64,000 nucleotides of DNA. It comes from Nannocystis bainbridge. GTDB taxonomy: Bacteria > Myxococcota_A > Polyangia > Nannocystales > Nannocystaceae. The notes below the pieces were generated by a model that worked only from the letters and a program-made list of their open reading frames with translations, was not told the DNA's origin and made no database searches. The position numbers were made by a program, and so were the translations under genes. Shown piece after piece: positions 10,850 to 19,707 of this stretch. Location of the stretch: contig NZ_JAQNDL010000001.1 in the NCBI RefSeq assembly GCF_028368995.1, positions 1,364,001-1,428,000 of the forward strand. The letters run 5' to 3'. Numbering within the stretch: the stretch's first letter is position 1; every line of letters begins with the position of its first letter.

Positions 10850-12861
10850 AGTACGTCCTCAAGTCGAGCGCCCCGACGCGCCAGCCCTTCGATCTTTCGC
10901 GCGAGCTCAACCCCCAGCAGCTCGCGGTCGTCGAGGCCGATCCGGGCGAGATCCTCGTGCTCGCCGGCGCCGGCACCGGCAAGACCCGCACGCTCACCTA
11001 CCGCGTCGCCCGCCTGGTCGCCGGCGGCTGCCACCCCGAGCGGATCCTCCTGTGCACATTCACCAATCGCGCCGCGCGCGAGATGGTCGCGCGGGTCGAA
11101 TCGCTGCTCGGCGTCGAGATGCGGCGCTGCTCGGCCGGCACCTTCCACCACGTCGGCAACCGGATCCTCCGCCGCTACGGCGCCGCGATCGGCCTCTCGC
11201 CCGACTTCGGCATCCTCGACCCCGAGGACGCGCGGACCCTGCTCAGCGCCGTGGTCGCGGAGTTCGGCCTGCAGACATTGACCGCGCGCCGGTTCCCGCA
11301 GCCCAAGGTGCTCGCCAACCTGATCAGCCTGGCCGCCAACACCCGCAAGCCGCTGCTGCAGGTGGTCGAGGAGCACGGCCTGCGCCTGCTCGACCAGGCC
11401 GTCATGGTCGAGGAGGTCGCGGTCCGCTTCGCCGAGCGCAAGCGCCACATGAACGTGTGCGACTTCGACGATCTGCTGATCCACTGGCTGCGCCTGCTCG
11501 AGGACCCGCGGCTGACCGAGGTCGCCGCGCTGGTCCGCTCGGCCTACGACCACGTGCTCGTCGACGAGTACCAGGACGTGAGCGCGATCCAGGGCGCGCT
11601 GGTCGACGCCATGGCCAAGGAGCACGGCAGCCTGGTGTGCGTCGGCGACGACGCCCAGTCGATCTACGGCTTCCGCGGCGCCGACTTCGCCCAGATCGCC
11701 GAGTTCCGCGGCCGCCACACCCAGGCCCGGCTGTATCCGCTGACCATCAATTACCGCTCGACGCCCGAGGTGCTCGCGCTCGCCAATCGCAGCATCGCCC
11801 GCAACGTCAAGCAGTACCCCAAGGAATTGGTGGCGGTGAAAAAATCAGGGCCGAAGCCGGCCGTGATCCCGCTGCGCGACGTGTTCCAGCAGGCCGAGTT
11901 CATCGCCCAGCGCGTGCTCGAGCTGCACCACGAGTACGACATGCCGCTGTCGCGCATGGCCGTGCTCTACCGCAACCACTCGCACAGCCTCGAGCTGCAG
12001 GTCGAGCTGACGCGGCGGCAGATCCCCTACACCGTGCGCAGCGGCCTCCGCTTCTTCGAGCAGGCCCACATCAAGGACGTCGTCGCCTACCTGCGCGCGC
12101 GCCAGAACCCGCAGGACAGCCTGTCGTGGATCCGTCTGCTGCGCCTGTGGCCGGGCGTCGGCGCGCAGACGGCCGAGCAGCTGGCGGTGCTCCTGGCCAA
12201 AGAGACAGCCGCGGGCGCCGCCTCGGCCGGGCAGGTGCTGGCCGACCAGGCCGGCCAGGCGCGCGGGCGGGCCAAGCCGGCGCTCGAGCGGCTGGCCGAG
12301 CTGTGGACGATCCTCGAGAACCCCGATCTGCGCAGCCCCGGCGCGATGATCCGCGAGGTCGTCGCCCGCCACTACGGCGAATACACCGACCGCAACTTCC
12401 CCAACGCCGCCGCGCGCAAGGACGACCTCGAGCACCTCGCCGGCTACGCCGAGCGCTACGACGGCGCCAACGAGTTCCTCAGCGAGCTCGCCCTGGTCCA
12501 GGGCATGAGCGCCGAGAACGTGCTCGGCGCCGAGGAGCCCGACGACATGTTGGTGCTGTCGACGGTGCACCAGGCCAAGGGCCTCGAGTGGCCGATCTGC
12601 TTCGTGCTGTGGCTGGCCGAGGGCCGCTTCCCGATGGCCACCGCCGTGCGCGACCCGGCCGATCTCGAGGAGGAGCGGCGCCTGTTCTACGTCGCGGCCA
12701 CCCGCGCCGCCGACGAGCTGTACTGCTGTTATCCGGTGATCGAGGAGAACCGCGACGGGCCGTCGCACATCATGCGCCCGAGCCGCTTCCTGGTCGAGAT
12801 CGATCACAACCCGGCGGTGTTCGAGCGCTGGCAGATCGAAGAGTCGCCGGCGACCGGCTGA
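10846..12861 (+). CDS. UvrD/Rep/PcrA-type superfamily 1 DNA helicase
   Basis: 671 residues, close to the usual 650-750. It unwinds DNA 3' to 5' with ATP. Motifs in order: Q-motif LNPQQLAVV, Walker A AGAGTGKTRT (residues 40-49), CTFTNRAAREM (Ia), VDEYQDV (II), GDDAQSIYGFRGA (III), NYRS (IV), STVHQAKGLEWP (V) and VAATRAADEL (VI). Myxobacteria have several such proteins; this one cannot be assigned to UvrD or PcrA by eye. Its ATG overlaps the stop of the S9 peptidase. No recognisable partner subunit is next to it. A 14-bp array follows its stop by about 20 bases. Confidence 0.9.
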
Positions 12862-12881
12862 CCTCGCGCGGATGGCGGCGC

Positions 12882-12932
12882 GGACATGCTCCCGGGAGCA
12901 TGTCCGATCGCACATGCTCCTTCGGACACACC
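12882..12932. repeat. 14-bp palindromic tandem array, three units plus end
   Basis: Units start at 12884, 12898, 12912, with a short closing unit at 12926 (ACACACC). The first two can pair over 9-10 bases. It lies 20 bases after the helicase stop. Confidence 0.8.
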
Positions 12933-13045
12933 GAAGATTTGCCGCTCGCTGTGCGGCCGATCTGCCGTGGCGCTCGCCGCAATTATTGCCGGCGGACCGG
13001 GCAATCGTCGGTCACGACATTTCGGCCGGTCGGTCGCCGGGCACG

Positions 13046-13079
13046 AAAAAAGGCCGCCCCGGACGGGAGCGGCCTTTTT
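13046..13079 (-). terminator. Rho-independent terminator of the histone gene
   Basis: A run of A, then AGGCCGC, a short loop region and GCGGCCT with a run of T: a 10-bp GC-rich stem with A and T tracts on both sides. It therefore works in both directions. It lies 35 bases past the histone stop on the minus strand and also below the helicase. Confidence 0.85.
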
Positions 13080-13113
13080 GTTCGCTGCGTGCGACCCTCG
13101 CGGGTCGGACGGC

Positions 13114-13311
13114 CTACAGGTCGTAGGGGCGAACGGTGCTGCGGTTGTTGCTCTTGCAGCGCTCGATCGCGGCGCCGAGGAGCTCGTGGACCTTGTCGGA
13201 CACGGCCTGGATCAGCTCACCATCGCTGCGGAGACCCGCGTCGCGGATGACGTCCTTGACCTTGCTGCCGACGACGAGGATTTCCTTGGGTGCCTTGTTC
13301 TTGGTTGCCAT
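13114..13311 (-). CDS. Bacterial histone (histone-fold protein)
   Basis: 65 residues, basic at both ends. The pattern is that of a single histone fold: helix 1 (VGSKVKDVIRDAGLRSDG), a long helix 2 (ELIQAVSDKVHELLGAAIERCK) and a loop plus short helix 3 (NNRSTVRPYDL). The R-x-T-V-x-x-x-D-L ending corresponds to the R-K-T-I-x-x-x-D-I loop of archaeal histones, where Arg and Thr contact DNA and Asp makes a salt bridge. It resembles Bdellovibrio Bd0055, a bacterial histone shown to bind DNA as a dimer. ATG 13311 was chosen because the upstream frame is unrelated. It has its own promoter-like site and a strong terminator, as expected for an abundant chromatin protein. Confidence 0.8.
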   Translation of the reverse strand: MATKNKAPKEILVVGSKVKDVIRDAGLRSDGELIQAVSDKVHELLGAAIERCKSNNRSTVRPYDL

Positions 13312-13403
13312 TGTTGGGTTCTTTCGCTCGTACGTCCGTGGGGACGAGAATGTGGAGGAGGTCGCGGTAGATCGGAGAAGCCCGACCTCGTTGCTCGGCA
13401 AGG

Positions 13404-13432
13404 ACCATAATCCGGAACATCTGCTCTGCAAA
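13404..13432 (-). promoter_or_regulatory. Promoter-like site of the histone gene
   Basis: On the minus strand TTTGCA (13427-13432), a 17-base spacer and TATGGT (13404-13409), about 90 bases before the histone start. The spacing is ideal; the hexamers match the sigma-70 consensus only partly. Confidence 0.4.
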
Positions 13433-13445
13433 GGCAAATTTGCAG
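13426..13445. promoter_or_regulatory. Inverted repeat over the histone -35 box (possible operator)
   Basis: CTGCAAA and TTTGCAG form a perfect 7-bp inverted repeat with a 6-base centre and overlap the candidate -35. It stands out from the G+C-rich surroundings and could bind a dimeric regulator. Confidence 0.4.
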
Positions 13446-13774
13446 CGTAGGAGCCAACTTTTTTCGGGGAGGGCCAGCGGGGAGGGGGTAGCGGCCCGTG
13501 TACCTTAGGTCTGACGGACTAGTCGGGCCCGCCGATCGCACCGACGCTGCCGCGGATGCGACCCCGCTAAAGCGGCGATATTCCATGAATCTGGCCTCTA
13601 AGCGCCGCCGCGGCCGCCGAATTGCTCGACGTCGGCGCGGCGCATGTCGATGCTGCGAGCAGAGTCCGATCTCCCTGAAGCCCGCGTCACAACCTGCGAG
13701 GTGCAGAAGATCGCATCTGCCCGCAGCGGTGACGATCGCCGGCCGGGTCACTCGCAGCTGCGTCGCTCCTTCCT
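13446..13774. other. Intergenic region between the histone promoter and tsaE
   Basis: No gene, RNA or repeat array is recognised. The + strand open frame through it has no family features. Confidence 0.5.
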
Positions 13775-14323
13775 TTAAGAGGAAGCAGCGAGGTCCTCGC
13801 AGGCGAGCGACCATGCGGACAGCAGCGCGGCTGCACGGGGGCCAGTGGCCGCGGCGAACAGAGATCTGCGGTCCGCCGACGGACGCGAAAGCGTGATCGC
13901 CAGGTGGTCCGCGGGCGGCGAACGCCACCGAGATCCCCACTCGACGATCATCGCCGTCCCGCGCTCGAGGCTCGGCTGTTCGGCCGCTTCGCCGAGCGCA
14001 CCGGACTCGAGCAGCAGCTCCTCGAGGTCGAGGGAATCGAACCCTGCGCCGCCGCCGAGGCCCTCGTCGTCGTCGCCGCCGAGGCGGAACAGATCGACGT
14101 GGACGAGGCTGGGGCCGCGGCCGTGGTGGACCATGCACAGGGTGAAGGTCGGGCTCTGGACCCGACCGGGATGAGACACGCCGAGCCCGACGGCGATCGC
14201 ACGGGTGAGCGTCGTCTTGCCTGCGCCCATGGGGCCGTGGAGCAGCACCACGTCGCCCGCTCGCAGACTCGCACCGAGCGCGCGCCCGCGCAGCGCCATC
14301 GCCTCCTGGTCGAGGTCGGTCAT
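13775..14323 (-). CDS. tsaE: tRNA threonylcarbamoyladenosine biosynthesis ATPase TsaE
   Basis: 182 residues, slightly longer than the usual 150. TsaE is the ATPase that helps TsaB-TsaD attach threonylcarbamoyl to A37 of tRNAs reading ANN codons. Visible motifs: GDVVLLHGPMGAGKTTLTRAIA (Walker A), SPTFTL (switch) and LVHVDLFRL, then a VEWG motif. There is an unusual Gly/Asp-rich insertion after HVDLFRL (GGDDDEGLGGGAGF). ATG 14323 is used. A GTG at 14383 in frame, 6 bases after a TACACT box, would give a leaderless start with 20 more residues and is a serious alternative. It is divergent from the M1 peptidase; tsaB and tsaD are not in the window. Confidence 0.87.
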   Translation of the reverse strand: MTDLDQEAMALRGRALGASLRAGDVVLLHGPMGAGKTTLTRAIAVGLGVSHPGRVQSPTFTLCMVHHGRGPSLVHVDLFRLGGDDDEGLGGGAGFDSLDLEELLLESGALGEAAEQPSLERGTAMIVEWGSRWRSPPADHLAITLSRPSADRRSLFAAATGPRAAALLSAWSLACEDLAASS

Positions 14324-14389
14324 TTCCCGCGATCGTGGGGCGCCTTCGGCGTCCGCGCCCGTATTCGTCGGCCCTGCGCTCACGCCGCG

Positions 14390-14395
14390 AGTGTA
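14390..14395 (-). promoter_or_regulatory. -10-like box upstream of tsaE
   Basis: TGTACACT on the minus strand; the TACACT part ends 6 bases before an in-frame GTG (14383) and 66 before the ATG used. It decides between the two tsaE starts. Confidence 0.3.
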
Positions 14396-14459
14396 CACGC
14401 CGCGCGTCGCCCGGGCGGCCTTGTGCGCCGCGAAACTCCGGTGGTACAGGGCTGGTCCG

Positions 14460-16592
14460 ATGCTCGCAGTGGGCTCTCGTCTCCTCCGCCGCGCCGCCGC
14501 GTGCGCCCTCGTCGGCGCCGTCGCGTGCGAGCCGGGGCCGCCGCCGGAGCGGCGGGTGGCCGAGCCCGTCGACCCCTTGCGACCGCTCGACGTCCGCGGC
14601 CCCATCCCCGCCGGCATCAAGCTCGCCGACTACGTCCTCGACGCCAGCCTCGACGCCGAGAAACACACCGTCACCGGCACCGCGCGGATCACCTGGCGCA
14701 ACAGCACCCGCGCCCCCGTCGACGCGCTGGTGCTCCACCTCTATATGAACGGCTTCCGCGCCGAGGACACCGCGTGGATGGCCGAGGCCCGCGGCTCGCA
14801 CCGCGGCGCGCGGCAGGACAAGGGCGAGGGCAAGTGGGGCTACATCGACGTCCGCGCCGCTCGCCTGCTCGCGCAGGGACCGAGCGCCGACTTCAAGGCG
14901 CCCGAGCAGCGCGACGCTGCCGCCACCCCACTCACCCTCGTCGAGGGCGCCGACCCCAGCCTCGGCTCGCTCGCCTTGCCGCGCCCGGTCGGCCCTGACG
15001 AGACCATCACCGTCGAGCTCGACTTCTTCACCCAGCTGCCGCGGGTGTTCGCGCGCACCGGCTACGACGGCGAGTTCCACATGGTCGGCCAGTGGTACCC
15101 CAAGCTGGCGGTGCGCCACGAGGGCGGCTGGCAGGCCCACGTCTTCACGCTTCACAGCGAGTTCTACGCCGACTTCGGCGACTACGACGTCCACCTGGAT
15201 GTCCCCGAGGACATGGTCGTCGGGGCATCCGGCGTGCTGGTCGAGGAGCGGCCGCCGGAGGGCGGGCGCAAGCGGCTGCGGTACCGCGCCGACACCGTGC
15301 ACGACTTCGCCTGGGCCGCCTCGCCCGACTTCCTCGAGTACGGTGATACCTGGCGCGACGTCAGGATCCGCCAGCTCGTCCCGCGCGCGCTCGCGGGCGA
15401 CGTGCAGCGCCACCTCGACGCCCAGGTCGCCGCGCTCGAGAGCATGGACGCTCGCTTCGGGCCCTACCCGTGGTCGACGATCACCATCGTCCACCCGCCG
15501 GAGTCCGCCGGCGGCGCCCAGGGCATGGAGTACCCGACCTTCTTCACCACCTCCGACATCCTGCGCGTGCCGCTGCCGCTGCGCCTGCTCGGCATCCACG
15601 AGCTGCTCACCGGCGAGTTCACCACCATCCACGAGTTCGGCCACCAGTATTTCCAGGGCCTGCTCGCCTCCGACGAGGCGACCCAGCCGTGGCTCGACGA
15701 GGGCATCAACTCGTTCTCCAACACCCTCGCGCTCGACGACTGGCTCGGCGACGACGCCACCATCGCCCGCATCGGCAACCAGCGCGTGTCGACCATCGAC
15801 ATGATCCGCGTCGCCCTGCAGACCGCCGCCGAGCTCGACCCCGTCGACCGCCGCGCCGAGGACTACCGCGACTTCACCGGCACCTTCGGCGGCACCGTCT
15901 ACCGCAAGACCGCCGCCGTGTTCCACACCCTGCGCGCGCTGGTCGGCCCCGAGAAATTCGACCGCGCCTTCCGCATTTACTGCGACACCTGGCGCTTCCG
16001 TCACCCGACCGGCGCCGACCTGCGGGCCGCGCTCCTGCGTGAGATCGGCCCCAAGGTCAGGATCTCCGACACAGGTCCCGACGGCCAGCCGGTCGACCTC
16101 GACGTCGCCGACTACCTGGCCCAGGCGATCGAGACCACCGCCTCGGTCGATTTCGCCGTCACCCGGGTCGCCAACCGCCGGGCCGTCGGCGACGCCGGCT
16201 GGCGCCGCGGCCAGGACGGCGCGCTCGCGCTGATCGAGCCCGAGCCCGCGCCCGAGGGCGAGGAGCTGGGCGACGAGGCCAGCGAGGGCTTCGCGCTGAT
16301 CGTGCGCGAGGGCGAGTTCCGCGTCCCGGTCGAGATCGAGTTCGCGTTCAAGGGCGGCGCGCGCGAGCGGCTGTGGTGGGACGGCCAGGCCCGCTACCGC
16401 GTGTTCACCTTCCCCGGCAAGAAGCTCGCCGGCGTGGCGATCGACCCCGACGACAAGCTCCTGCTCGAGGGCGAGCGGCTCGACAACCGCGTGCGCGGCC
16501 CGGGCCAGCGCACCCCCGACGGCCTCAGCGATCCGGTCGCCCGCTTCCACGAGGCCATGGACCTCGCGGTGCTCGGAGGTCTCGGCCTGTGA
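14460..16592 (+). CDS. M1 family metallo-aminopeptidase lipoprotein
   Basis: 710 residues. A zinc aminopeptidase outside the inner membrane: the signal ends in VGAVAC (lipobox). The substrate motif is GGAQGMEYP (equivalent of GxMEN) and the zinc site is HEFGHQ with E 18 residues on (H391, E392, H395, E414), exactly the HExxH-x18-E of the family. The N-terminal part is the beta-saddle domain; the C-terminal part lacks the long helical repeat of the largest M1 enzymes. Repeat units lie in frame at 15197-15230 and perhaps 16071. The stop overlaps the next start (GTGA), so the downstream membrane protein is coupled. Confidence 0.88.
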   Translation: MLAVGSRLLRRAAACALVGAVACEPGPPPERRVAEPVDPLRPLDVRGPIPAGIKLADYVLDASLDAEKHTVTGTARITWRNSTRAPVDALVLHLYMNGFRAEDTAWMAEARGSHRGARQDKGEGKWGYIDVRAARLLAQGPSADFKAPEQRDAAATPLTLVEGADPSLGSLALPRPVGPDETITVELDFFTQLPRVFARTGYDGEFHMVGQWYPKLAVRHEGGWQAHVFTLHSEFYADFGDYDVHLDVPEDMVVGASGVLVEERPPEGGRKRLRYRADTVHDFAWAASPDFLEYGDTWRDVRIRQLVPRALAGDVQRHLDAQVAALESMDARFGPYPWSTITIVHPPESAGGAQGMEYPTFFTTSDILRVPLPLRLLGIHELLTGEFTTIHEFGHQYFQGLLASDEATQPWLDEGINSFSNTLALDDWLGDDATIARIGNQRVSTIDMIRVALQTAAELDPVDRRAEDYRDFTGTFGGTVYRKTAAVFHTLRALVGPEKFDRAFRIYCDTWRFRHPTGADLRAALLREIGPKVRISDTGPDGQPVDLDVADYLAQAIETTASVDFAVTRVANRRAVGDAGWRRGQDGALALIEPEPAPEGEELGDEASEGFALIVREGEFRVPVEIEFAFKGGARERLWWDGQARYRVFTFPGKKLAGVAIDPDDKLLLEGERLDNRVRGPGQRTPDGLSDPVARFHEAMDLAVLGGLGL
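15197..15230. repeat. 14-bp repeat units inside the M1 peptidase gene
   Basis: GGATGTCCCCGAGG at 15197, a second unit at 15211 and the closing GCATCC at 15225. Read in frame (LDVPEDMVVGASG). The structure matches intergenic arrays, but the residues are also plausible for the family. Confidence 0.45.
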
Positions 16593-17362
16593 ACGCGCTG
16601 CGCCGCGTGCTCCGCGTCCCCGGCCTGTGGCTGGGCCTGTGCGCCCTCCAGCTCGGCCTCGCCTGGGGCCTGGCCCAGCCGGTCGCCGGGGCCGTGCGCG
16701 CCGCCATGGGCGGGCGCGTGTGGACCGACCCGCACCGCCTGATCGCCGCCCTCGCCGAGCTGCTGGTCCAGAACCCCGCCATCCTCACCGTGTTCGTCGC
16801 CGCCGCCATCACCAGCGGCTTGCTCGGCGCCGCGATCGCCCTGCTCGTGCGCGGCGGCGTGCTGCTGCGCCTGGGCGACGCCAGCGACCGGGGCACCCGC
16901 GCGTGGGCCGAGTTCGGCCGCGCCAGCCTCGGCAACCTGCCCGTGCTGGCGCTGATCGGCCTCTACGGCCTGGTCCTGCGCGTCGTCCTCAGCTTCGTCG
17001 CCAACGCCCTGGCCGGCGCGCACGCCCTCGTCGAGTTGGTCGTGCTCGTGCTCCTCCTGACCTTTGCGACCTGCGCCGGCGACCTCGCGGCCGCCCGCCG
17101 GGTCCTCCGCGGCGAGCGCGGCGTCCACCCGCGCGAGTACCTGCGCGCCTGCGCCGACGTGGCCAGGAGCCCGCGCCTGTGGCTCGCCTCCGGCGCCCTC
17201 ACCCTCGCCCGCTGGGCCATCGCCGGCGCCATCGTCGTGATCGCCGTGCACGGCAGCGGCGAGGCCTGGGCGTCCTGGTCCGCCCGCGGCCTCGCCTGCG
17301 TCGCCGTGTTCCTGGCGCTGTGGCGGGTCGCCGTCGCCGTCGAGGCCAGCCGGCGCGACTGA
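16589..17362 (+). CDS. Integral membrane protein, unknown
   Basis: 257 residues with about six hydrophobic segments: near residues 10-30, 58-85, 108-135, 140-160, 195-215 and 225-245. The loops are rich in Arg and Ala. I recognise no family. The GTG start overlaps the stop of the M1 peptidase and has GGAGGT 7 bases upstream, a strong ribosome site, so the two proteins are probably made together. Confidence 0.7.
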   Translation: MNALRRVLRVPGLWLGLCALQLGLAWGLAQPVAGAVRAAMGGRVWTDPHRLIAALAELLVQNPAILTVFVAAAITSGLLGAAIALLVRGGVLLRLGDASDRGTRAWAEFGRASLGNLPVLALIGLYGLVLRVVLSFVANALAGAHALVELVVLVLLLTFATCAGDLAAARRVLRGERGVHPREYLRACADVARSPRLWLASGALTLARWAIAGAIVVIAVHGSGEAWASWSARGLACVAVFLALWRVAVAVEASRRD

Positions 17363-17379
17363 TCCGCGGCTGCCTCTCG

Positions 17380-17490
17380 GGACAGCATCACCTGTCCCCC
17401 GGTACACATTTTTAAACATGTCCCAAGGGACATGTCTCGAGGGACGCATCTATAAAAAATGTCCCGAGGGACATGTCTCGCAGGACATCC
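17380..17490. repeat. 14-bp palindromic tandem array, long and partly degenerate
   Basis: Units start at 17390, 17404 (12 bp, A/T-rich), 17416, 17430, 17444, 17458 (13 bp) and 17471, closing with ACATCC at 17485. Two units have decayed to A/T-rich forms (ending TTTTTAA and TATAAAA). One of the longest in the window; it lies between genes on the same strand. Confidence 0.88.
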
Positions 17491-17581
17491 TTGCTCCGGC
17501 CCGAGCGGCCGCCCCGGCGCTCCGGCGCTGTGGCTCGCGCCGATCGCCGTTCCCTCGCAGCACCGGCCCCGCCCGCCGTGG

Positions 17582-17587
17582 TACGAT
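17582..17587 (+). promoter_or_regulatory. -10-like box of the thioredoxin-fold gene
   Basis: TACGAT ends 8 bases before the ATG at 17596; predicts a leaderless or near-leaderless mRNA. Confidence 0.4.
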
Positions 17588-17595
17588 GCCGGCGA

Positions 17596-19392
17596 ATGTC
17601 CATGCGCAGGATCTCCTGGTTGTTCGCCCTGGTCGCCTGCGGTCCTGCGGCCCAAGCTCCGGCCGGCCCTGCGCCGGCTCCGGAGGCGAACGTCGCCGTC
17701 GTCCCCGAAACGCCCGCCGCAGCGGGCAGCGTCACCGGCCGCCTCCGGGCCCACGACGGCAGCCCGCTGCGCGCCGGCGAGTTCGCGCTGATCCGCAACG
17801 GCTTCATGAAGCCGGCCGCGCGCGGCCCTCTGGGCGAGGACGGCAGCTTCCGCGTCGAGATCGAGCCCGGCATGTACATCCTCGCCGTCTCTGCCGTCGA
17901 CCACGCCCAGCTCGTGCAGGCGCTGCAGGTCACCGGCCCCGTCGAGGTCACGGGCAACCTCGGCACCTACGCGCGGCCCGAGCCTGGTGCGTCGCTGCAG
18001 GTCCACTTGCAGTGGCAGGACGCCGCCGGCGCGCAGCTGGGCGCCGAATCACGGACCGCGCCGCGCGGCCCTGCCGGCGCCTATCGCCTCGACCTCTCGG
18101 GCCGCCCGCCCCGCGCCGCCAGGCTGCGCTACCAGCTCGACAGCGGGACCGGCCGCACCTACAACGGCCCGCTCGCCGACCGCCACGAGAGCGACGGCGG
18201 CGGCGATTTTTGGTCGGTCGTCGACCTCGTCGGCCAGAGCGCGCTCGAGCTCGACCTCGCCAGGCTGCCGCCCGCGGACCGGCCCGCGCAGCTCGAGTGG
18301 CGCGGCGAGCCGTCCGGCATGCGCGCCCTCCGGCTCTTCCGCGACGCCTGGCAGCCCCGCGTCTCCGCGCTGCAGCAGAGCATGACGCACCAGGACGGCA
18401 AGCTGCTCGTCCCGGACGCGACCTGGCGGGCGACCATGGCCGCGCTCGCCGCCGAGGCGCTCGCCGAGGCCGACGCCGCCGCCGACGACGACACCCGCCT
18501 GCTGCTCCGCCTCGCCCACCTCGATCTGTTCACCGGCCACGACGACCACGCCGACGCCCGCGCCCGCGCCGACTGGCTGCTCGCGCGCGTCGATCCGCTC
18601 GACCGACGGCTCAGCGCGTTCTGGAACCTGACCAACCTCCTGTCCCGCGTCCTCGACACCGCCGACGAGACCTTCGCCGCGCGCGCCGAGGCGTGGCTGG
18701 CCCGCGCCGCCGCCCAGGAGGACGCCGGGACCGCCCTCGACGCCCTCTCGCTGCTCCTCTACCGCGCCCGCGACCGCGGCCTCGACGACCGCGTCGCCGA
18801 GCTGTACGCCAGCGCCCGCGAGCCGCGGTTCGAGGGCACCTTCACCGCCAAGTACCTCGCCGAGCAGTTCGACCCCGACCGCGCCCTGCAGCGCGGCAAG
18901 CCGCTGCCCGAGTTTCGCTTCCCCGCCCTCGACGTCGGCGCCCCCGCGGTGTCCCAGGCCGACCGTCGCGGCAAGCTCTACTTCATCGAGTTCTGGGCCA
19001 CCTGGTGCGGCCCCTGCGTCGCCGACATGCCCGACATCCACGCCGCCTACGCGGCGATCAACGGCGCCGCGCCCGGCCCCGGCCCCGACGGCCTGCACAA
19101 GCTCGGCGCCGTCGCCCAGCCGCGGATCGAGTTCGTGTTCGTCTCCTTCGACCAGGGCCCCGGCGTCGTCCAGGACTTCCGCGCCCAGCACTGGTCGATG
19201 CCGTGGACGCACGCGTTCGTCGGCCTCGCCGGCGAGCGCGAGGTCATGGCTCGCTTCGGCTTCTCCGGCGTGCCCACCGGCGTCCTCGTCGACGAGGAGG
19301 GCAAGATCCTCGAGCTCGGCGCCGACCTCCGCGGCGAGAGGCTGCGGCCCACGCTCGAGCGCGCGCTGGCCCGCGCCCCCCGCCCGATCTGA
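17596..19392 (+). CDS. TlpA-like thioredoxin-domain lipoprotein
   Basis: 598 residues. The short leader MSMRRISWLFALVAC is a lipoprotein signal. Residues about 45-150 look like a carboxypeptidase-regulatory-like beta-sandwich (VTGRLRAHDG). The middle 300 residues are helical and Ala-rich, perhaps repeats. The C-terminal domain is thioredoxin-like: FIEFWATWCGPCVADMPD with active cysteines 471 and 474, then FGFSGVPTGVLVDEEG, which has the cis-Pro loop. TlpA proteins reduce disulfides of cytochrome-maturation partners or other envelope proteins. Such long N-terminal parts are common in myxobacteria. No cytochrome-maturation gene is adjacent. Confidence 0.8.
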   Translation: MSMRRISWLFALVACGPAAQAPAGPAPAPEANVAVVPETPAAAGSVTGRLRAHDGSPLRAGEFALIRNGFMKPAARGPLGEDGSFRVEIEPGMYILAVSAVDHAQLVQALQVTGPVEVTGNLGTYARPEPGASLQVHLQWQDAAGAQLGAESRTAPRGPAGAYRLDLSGRPPRAARLRYQLDSGTGRTYNGPLADRHESDGGGDFWSVVDLVGQSALELDLARLPPADRPAQLEWRGEPSGMRALRLFRDAWQPRVSALQQSMTHQDGKLLVPDATWRATMAALAAEALAEADAAADDDTRLLLRLAHLDLFTGHDDHADARARADWLLARVDPLDRRLSAFWNLTNLLSRVLDTADETFAARAEAWLARAAAQEDAGTALDALSLLLYRARDRGLDDRVAELYASAREPRFEGTFTAKYLAEQFDPDRALQRGKPLPEFRFPALDVGAPAVSQADRRGKLYFIEFWATWCGPCVADMPDIHAAYAAINGAAPGPGPDGLHKLGAVAQPRIEFVFVSFDQGPGVVQDFRAQHWSMPWTHAFVGLAGEREVMARFGFSGVPTGVLVDEEGKILELGADLRGERLRPTLERALARAPRPI

Positions 19393-19400
19393 CCGCGATA

Positions 19401-19462
19401 ACATGCCCCGTAAGACATGTCCTTCAGGACATTCTCAAAAGGACATGTCTTTAAAGTCATCC
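19401..19462. repeat. 14-bp palindromic tandem array, four units plus end
   Basis: Units start at 19401, 19415, 19429 and 19443, with the closing TCATCC at 19457. The array begins 9 bases after the stop of the thioredoxin-fold gene. Confidence 0.9.
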
Positions 19463-19707
19463 GCTGTCAGGGCCGCGACGGCGCCCGCGTCGCGGTAGAC
19501 CGCCCGCCGCCGCGACCGCCGCCACGCCGCCGCGGACCCGGCGAGCGCACGTCCGCCTGACTGCGGCCCGGCGCGCCGCGTCGGCAGCAGCGCGGCGGTC
19601 AGCCCGCCGGCGTCGGCCTCTTCGGGAGCGCCGCCTGCCGGGTGCTACGCTCGAGCCTCGCGGATCCACGGTGCGCGAGCGCTGCGCCCTCGGAGCGGGG
19701 CTTTGTC
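19463..19707. other. Rest of the intergenic region before the B12 gene
   Basis: No gene seen. A TACGCT box at about 19643 could be the promoter of the B12-kinase operon, and GGAG (19691) lies ahead of its GTG start. Confidence 0.35.

Noticed and set aside
13498..13896. Open frame on the + strand between histone and tsaE
   Set aside because: Arg-rich, overlaps the end of tsaE, no ribosome site or family match.
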